Assembly (NCBI GenBank): GCA_037976565.1
Contig: CP137673.1
Location: 2,786,218-2,850,217 of the forward strand
Reading direction: 5' to 3'
Source: Mesocentrotus franciscanus
Lineage: Eukaryota; Echinodermata; Echinoidea; Camarodonta; Strongylocentrotidae
DNA length: 64,000 nt
The stretch's first letter is position 1; every line of letters begins with the position of its first letter. Position numbers and translations under genes: made by a program. Shown piece by piece: positions 60,942-64,000 of this stretch. The notes under the pieces are model-generated. The model ran no database searches. It worked only from the letters and a program-made list of their open reading frames with translations, and was not told where the DNA came from.

Positions 60942-61613
60942 ACATTATTGGATAACTTGTTTAGCACAGGGCTAATCTGCCACAAGGTCCATTGCACATA
61001 GATAGAAAGGAAATTATATATACAACAGTTTAACACATACAAGAACAGTAAACAATACAGTTAACAATAGTTTACCACCTACTGAAATGAAATATGCATT
61101 AATTGAATACAATGAGATACATAATTGACATTTGGCTGTTTACGAAATACTTGCATATGATAAGAAAGAAAGTATAAACTATTTATTCATTTATTAACAA
61201 AGGAAATGAGATAAACCACACACAAAAACTGAGAAGTTATGAAACACAAAAGCACAAAATACAATAAGATGATAATGCACAAGTAATAGGGCCGTTTTAA
61301 TTGGACGATATTCAAAAATCCTCTAGTGACCCAGAATTTTCAAAAATGGATGGGAGTTTTCCGACATTATTTTCGCCATGGAACATGATTTTTTTGTCTT
61401 TCTTCTCATAGCTCTGTGTAGTGCATTCACCGAAAAAGGTTCAAACATTTAATATTTCAGAAGCATAATACAGACAAAAAGGACGATTGTTCGAAATGCT
61501 TACGTTGAGTTGGTAAACAATTCGTTCCTTCTGTTATCCACCCTGGACAGCACTCATATTCCGACACATATTCGATTCTGCTGGGTCTCCTCGAACCAAC
61601 CGAGTACACCGTC
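55602..61613 (-). CDS. EMI-domain transmembrane receptor with tyrosine-rich tail, 5' part outside
   Basis: Four exons: 61504-61613, 60234-60594, 57575-57612, 55602-57061. All have GT-AG borders and agreeing phases (1, 2, 1). The first ends an EMI domain (VSEYECCPGWITEGTNCLP). The second gives a Thr/Ser stalk, then a helix MMMGISVAAVVVFLAMSIVG and a basic KFCPKKK stop-transfer. The tail (about 500 residues) has SNPGYDII, an NPxY for PTB adaptors, and YEAI, YTAF, YLDM, YDRV, YVLP, YDVV, YENH, YDTV and YAEL. A Pro/Lys-rich KPLPKPKPLPK could bind SH3 domains. The order EMI, membrane helix, NPxY tail matches CED-1/Draper/MEGF10/PEAR1 engulfment receptors. No EGF exon lies between EMI and stalk. 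The start exon was not found before 64000. Confidence 0.85.
57240..57450. repeat. GTA/TAG and GGA microsatellites in receptor intron
   Basis: Short TAG runs (57340-57375) and an AGGAGG-rich stretch. Confidence 0.8.
57575..57612 (-). CDS. Receptor exon: short juxtamembrane segment
   Basis: 38 bases encoding MENESPTRRDSE, acceptor TTTACAG, donor GTAAAT. It links phases 2 and 1. Confidence 0.7.
57700..57925. mobile_element. Degenerate GGGGTAATTGTCC foldback
   Basis: Words such as GGACAACTGTCCATACCCC then GGGGGTAATGG in opposite order; an older copy of the family. Confidence 0.5.
57943..58100. mobile_element. MITE with CTGGGCCC ends
   Basis: CTGGGCCCCGTCTTACAAA opposite CTTTGTAAGACAGGGCCCAG; the inside repeats TTACGATTGAT and its inverse. 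Confidence 0.85.
58101..58968. other. Receptor intron DNA
   Basis: Nothing recognised. Confidence 0.5.
58969..59331. mobile_element. Nested pair of TTAA MITEs
   Basis: Outer ends TTAATGCCCCTCTAAAGTG and CACTTTAGAGGGACTTTAA. A second palindromic element (59023-59268) sits at the outer element's central TTAA. Confidence 0.8.
59332..60233. other. Receptor intron DNA
   Basis: Nothing recognised. Confidence 0.5.
60234..60594 (-). CDS. Receptor exon: Thr-rich stalk and transmembrane helix
   Basis: 361 bases, not opened by an early ATG. Encodes PTTEAVTTT and Thr runs, then the helix and CPKKKP. Donor GTGAGAAG. Confidence 0.85.
60780..60942. repeat. GTTT and TAG microsatellites
   Basis: GTTT run (60783-60818) and TAG run (60903-60942) in the receptor intron. 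Confidence 0.95.
60943..61503. other. Receptor intron DNA
   Basis: No feature recognised. Confidence 0.5.
61504..61613 (-). CDS. Receptor exon: C-terminal part of EMI domain
   Basis: 110 bases (1 + 36 codons + 1). YECCPGW is the hallmark of the EMI C-terminal half. Donor GTAAGC. Confidence 0.8.
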
Positions 61614-63640
61614 CTATTCATAAAACAAACACAAACGAAATCATTATATGAGATTAATTAAATAAGGCTTAGGTGAACAACAATAAATACAGTCATAGAG
61701 CTAGTAATCCAGATTCTGGTTCCTATAACATACCTTGAACTGATCTTTTCAATTCAATAATTCCTATCAAAGAGCTTTGAAAGTTCTGAAGCACCAGCCG
61801 ATTAAGGGTTCTTCGTGTTGTTAGCTTCACCGACAATTTAAAACTGTGTCATCAATTATTCATTGTACCTCACTTTTTTGTCAATTCTTTATAATCAACC
61901 GTAATGCAAAAGTTTTTGAATTCCAAGGGCGATGATGATTGAATTCTAAACTATTGTCAATTAATTGCCATAATGCATAATAATCTAATTTACACCTGTT
62001 TATAAGCCTTGTCCTACTGACCGACATTCTATAAAACAATCAATAAAATCCCCGATGCTATTTCATGCCTAGAATTTCCTGGAATCCTACCTATTTGATG
62101 AGGAAATTGGTGAAAGTTTGAGGTGAAATAAGTAGTTTATATTAGTACCATCGGAAATCTGTTTCATAACATGTGAATTACTCATTATGCGTCACAGACA
62201 TTTTAGCCATCGATTTGTAGAAAAGAAGAAAAAAACGTCATCCACCTACATAGCCTATCTTTGTTATCATTATAATCATAATTACTGGTCATACAGTGAT
62301 GTAATGTGTAGCCAGTCACGGATGGGATGGGGGGATGGGTGGGAAGGGAGAGGGGGAGGGGGACTGGTCTTAGTAAGTATGCAAGTAAGCAGTGAATGTA
62401 TGCTGGAGGGGAGGGAGGGGGCTATATTCCAATTATTCTCATTTCTCTTTATGTCCCTCACATTTCTTTCTTGTCTTTTTTTCTCTATTTTACTCGATAC
62501 TAAGCCACTGCTCCAAAGGAAAAGGATAACGAACTTGCGAAAAATAGGGCAGGCCTATGTTAAAAGCAGTTGGGGAACTTTCGTAAATTTTAAACTTGTA
62601 AACATTTATGACTTAAATTATGGTAATATTTCAGTTTAACCTGTCGAGTCATGATTCCCATCCGCACTATTTCCGATATGCCCTATGGCTTTCATTTTTT
62701 CTTTCATTTTCCATCATGATTTGTTGTAATATTTTATTGTGGGATTGTTGTTTTCCCCCTTTTTTGTGCACTGACATACATATTTCCCTTATTTTCAAGA
62801 ATAATGACGAAAGAGAAAGTATGTGGTATAGAAAGTGAAACCTAATGAGATGTATTGATTATAGAAAATATAATATTTGAGATATTAATTTAACAAGTTG
62901 ATTAATTGATTTGATTGAGCATTTATTTTGAATTGATGTTACAGTTGGTTATTGACTAATTTCTCAATTGGGTGATCGACTGGCTGAACAAAATGATAAA
63001 TTAATTGATTAATAAAATAATTATTGATCGTTTGGTTGGATAGTTGGATGGTTGGTTGGTGGGTTGGTTGGATGGTTGGTTATTTTTGATTGACCTGAAT
63101 CAGTTAATTAATTGATTAACTGGTCAATTGTATGATATATTACTTCAGTAATTAGTTAATTAATTAATTGGTTTAGGTAAATTTTATGACATATTCACTA
63201 ATTGTTGACTACTTCATTCATGAATCCATTGTATCCATACAATAACTTCATTGACTGACGAACCGATTTAATTTTGACTGCAGTACCAAATGGAAAAGGT
63301 CTTTTTTATTGATCTGACAGATCGATCGATGTTTTTTTTTCAGTAGGAGTGTGGGTGGATAATTGGGCGAGTAATCAATAAATCTACATGTGCGACACAG
63401 AGACTTCTGGTCGATTGAGTGATCTGTGTGGGAGATTAATAATTGTTTGATAATGCTTGTGATTCATCAGTTTTTTCTAATAGGAGTTTGACTAGACTCT
63501 GAAGTCTGATCCAATTCTTCACGGTCAGATATGCAATCAATCATAATTAAGTAGGCGTGGAATGAATGAGTCTGACTCATTAAACATAGTGACACACAGT
63601 ATATAAATAATCTGCACATGAAGGGAATGTTTTTCATTGT
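61614..63640. other. Probable long receptor intron
   Basis: AT-rich, with TTGGTTGG-type repeats near 63030-63080. No further EMI exon was found on the minus strand. Confidence 0.45.
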
Positions 63641-63644
63641 CTGA

Positions 63645-63750
63645 ATGATTAAAGGTTCGAACCTGTGACCGTCTGGCCCAACGCCCCTTGTACACAAGGA
63701 GTCATTTCTCTTGCGTCATCACCTGCGCTAATCTCGCACATCAATGAGTG
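63645..63750 (-). mobile_element. tRNA-like SINE head
   Basis: The minus strand has TTAGCGCAGGTGATG (A-box-like) and ACAGGTTCGAACC (B-box-like), about 70 bases apart. 63816-63890 weakly resembles 6690-6790. Confidence 0.45.
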
Positions 63751-64000
63751 AATGCGACAATAAATCCAAACGCAACGTTTGTAGTGTTCGTTTTGCATTC
63801 AATCTTTTAATATGATGTCGCCAAGGCCACACCGGCCAGTCACTGGCGCAGGTCTACCTCAGTAAATAGTGTGTCTCATGTGCAAAATAGTGTCATCCTT
63901 ACACGGTGTGGTTATCAAGGCCTTATACAATGTAGCTTATCCCATCCGTAATCTACATCACATTTTCTTAGGGTCTATATCACATTTAATACATATTGGG

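Noticed and set aside
62187..62639. 150-residue plus-strand frame
   Set aside because: No domain, G-rich low-complexity middle, no splice signals supporting it.

Overview
The window reads as nuclear DNA of a marine deuterostome invertebrate, most likely an echinoderm. It is AT-rich, has multi-exon genes with GT-AG introns, CR1/Jockey-like LINEs, tRNA-derived SINEs and many short inverted-repeat elements. No bacterial or organellar genes, rRNA genes or CRISPR arrays were seen. The organism call is an inference.

Main architecture: a ~16-19 kb block is present twice in direct orientation (copy A ~1365-17040, copy B ~33880-52455). Each copy carries one complete six-exon minus-strand gene for a secreted, GPI-anchored Ly6/uPAR (three-finger) protein of 225 residues: A at 2156-9808, B at 35248-45617. 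Signal peptide, Ser/Thr/Gly stalk and GPI tail are almost identical between copies. The 12-cysteine Ly6 domain differs at about 37 of 96 positions while keeping every cysteine. An intron tract around exons 2-4 is much more similar between copies than the flanks, suggesting gene conversion on one half and fast change on the other.

Between the copies (17-34 kb) lie a two-exon minus-strand gene for a His-rich, two-helix membrane protein with a PPxY tail (20443-21519), a broken LINE (24.5-27.4 kb), an exon-like segment encoding two membrane helices (28979-29314) and a dense palindrome cluster (29.75-30.8 kb). Right of copy B (55.6-61.6 kb) is the 3' part of a minus-strand receptor gene: the end of an EMI domain, a Thr-rich stalk, one transmembrane helix and a ~500-residue tail with an NPGY and many other tyrosine motifs. 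This resembles CED-1/Draper/MEGF10 engulfment receptors, but no EGF repeats lie between the EMI exon and the stalk. Its 5' exons probably lie beyond base 64000.

The rest is mobile DNA. Comparing A with B gives clean filled and empty sites for four elements, all with TTAA target duplications and TTAAAG starts; several further MITE families share these features. A foldback family built from degenerate GGGGTAATTGTCC units recurs at four loci. A SINE and a LINE fragment share the same 3' tail, suggesting a SINE-LINE partnership.
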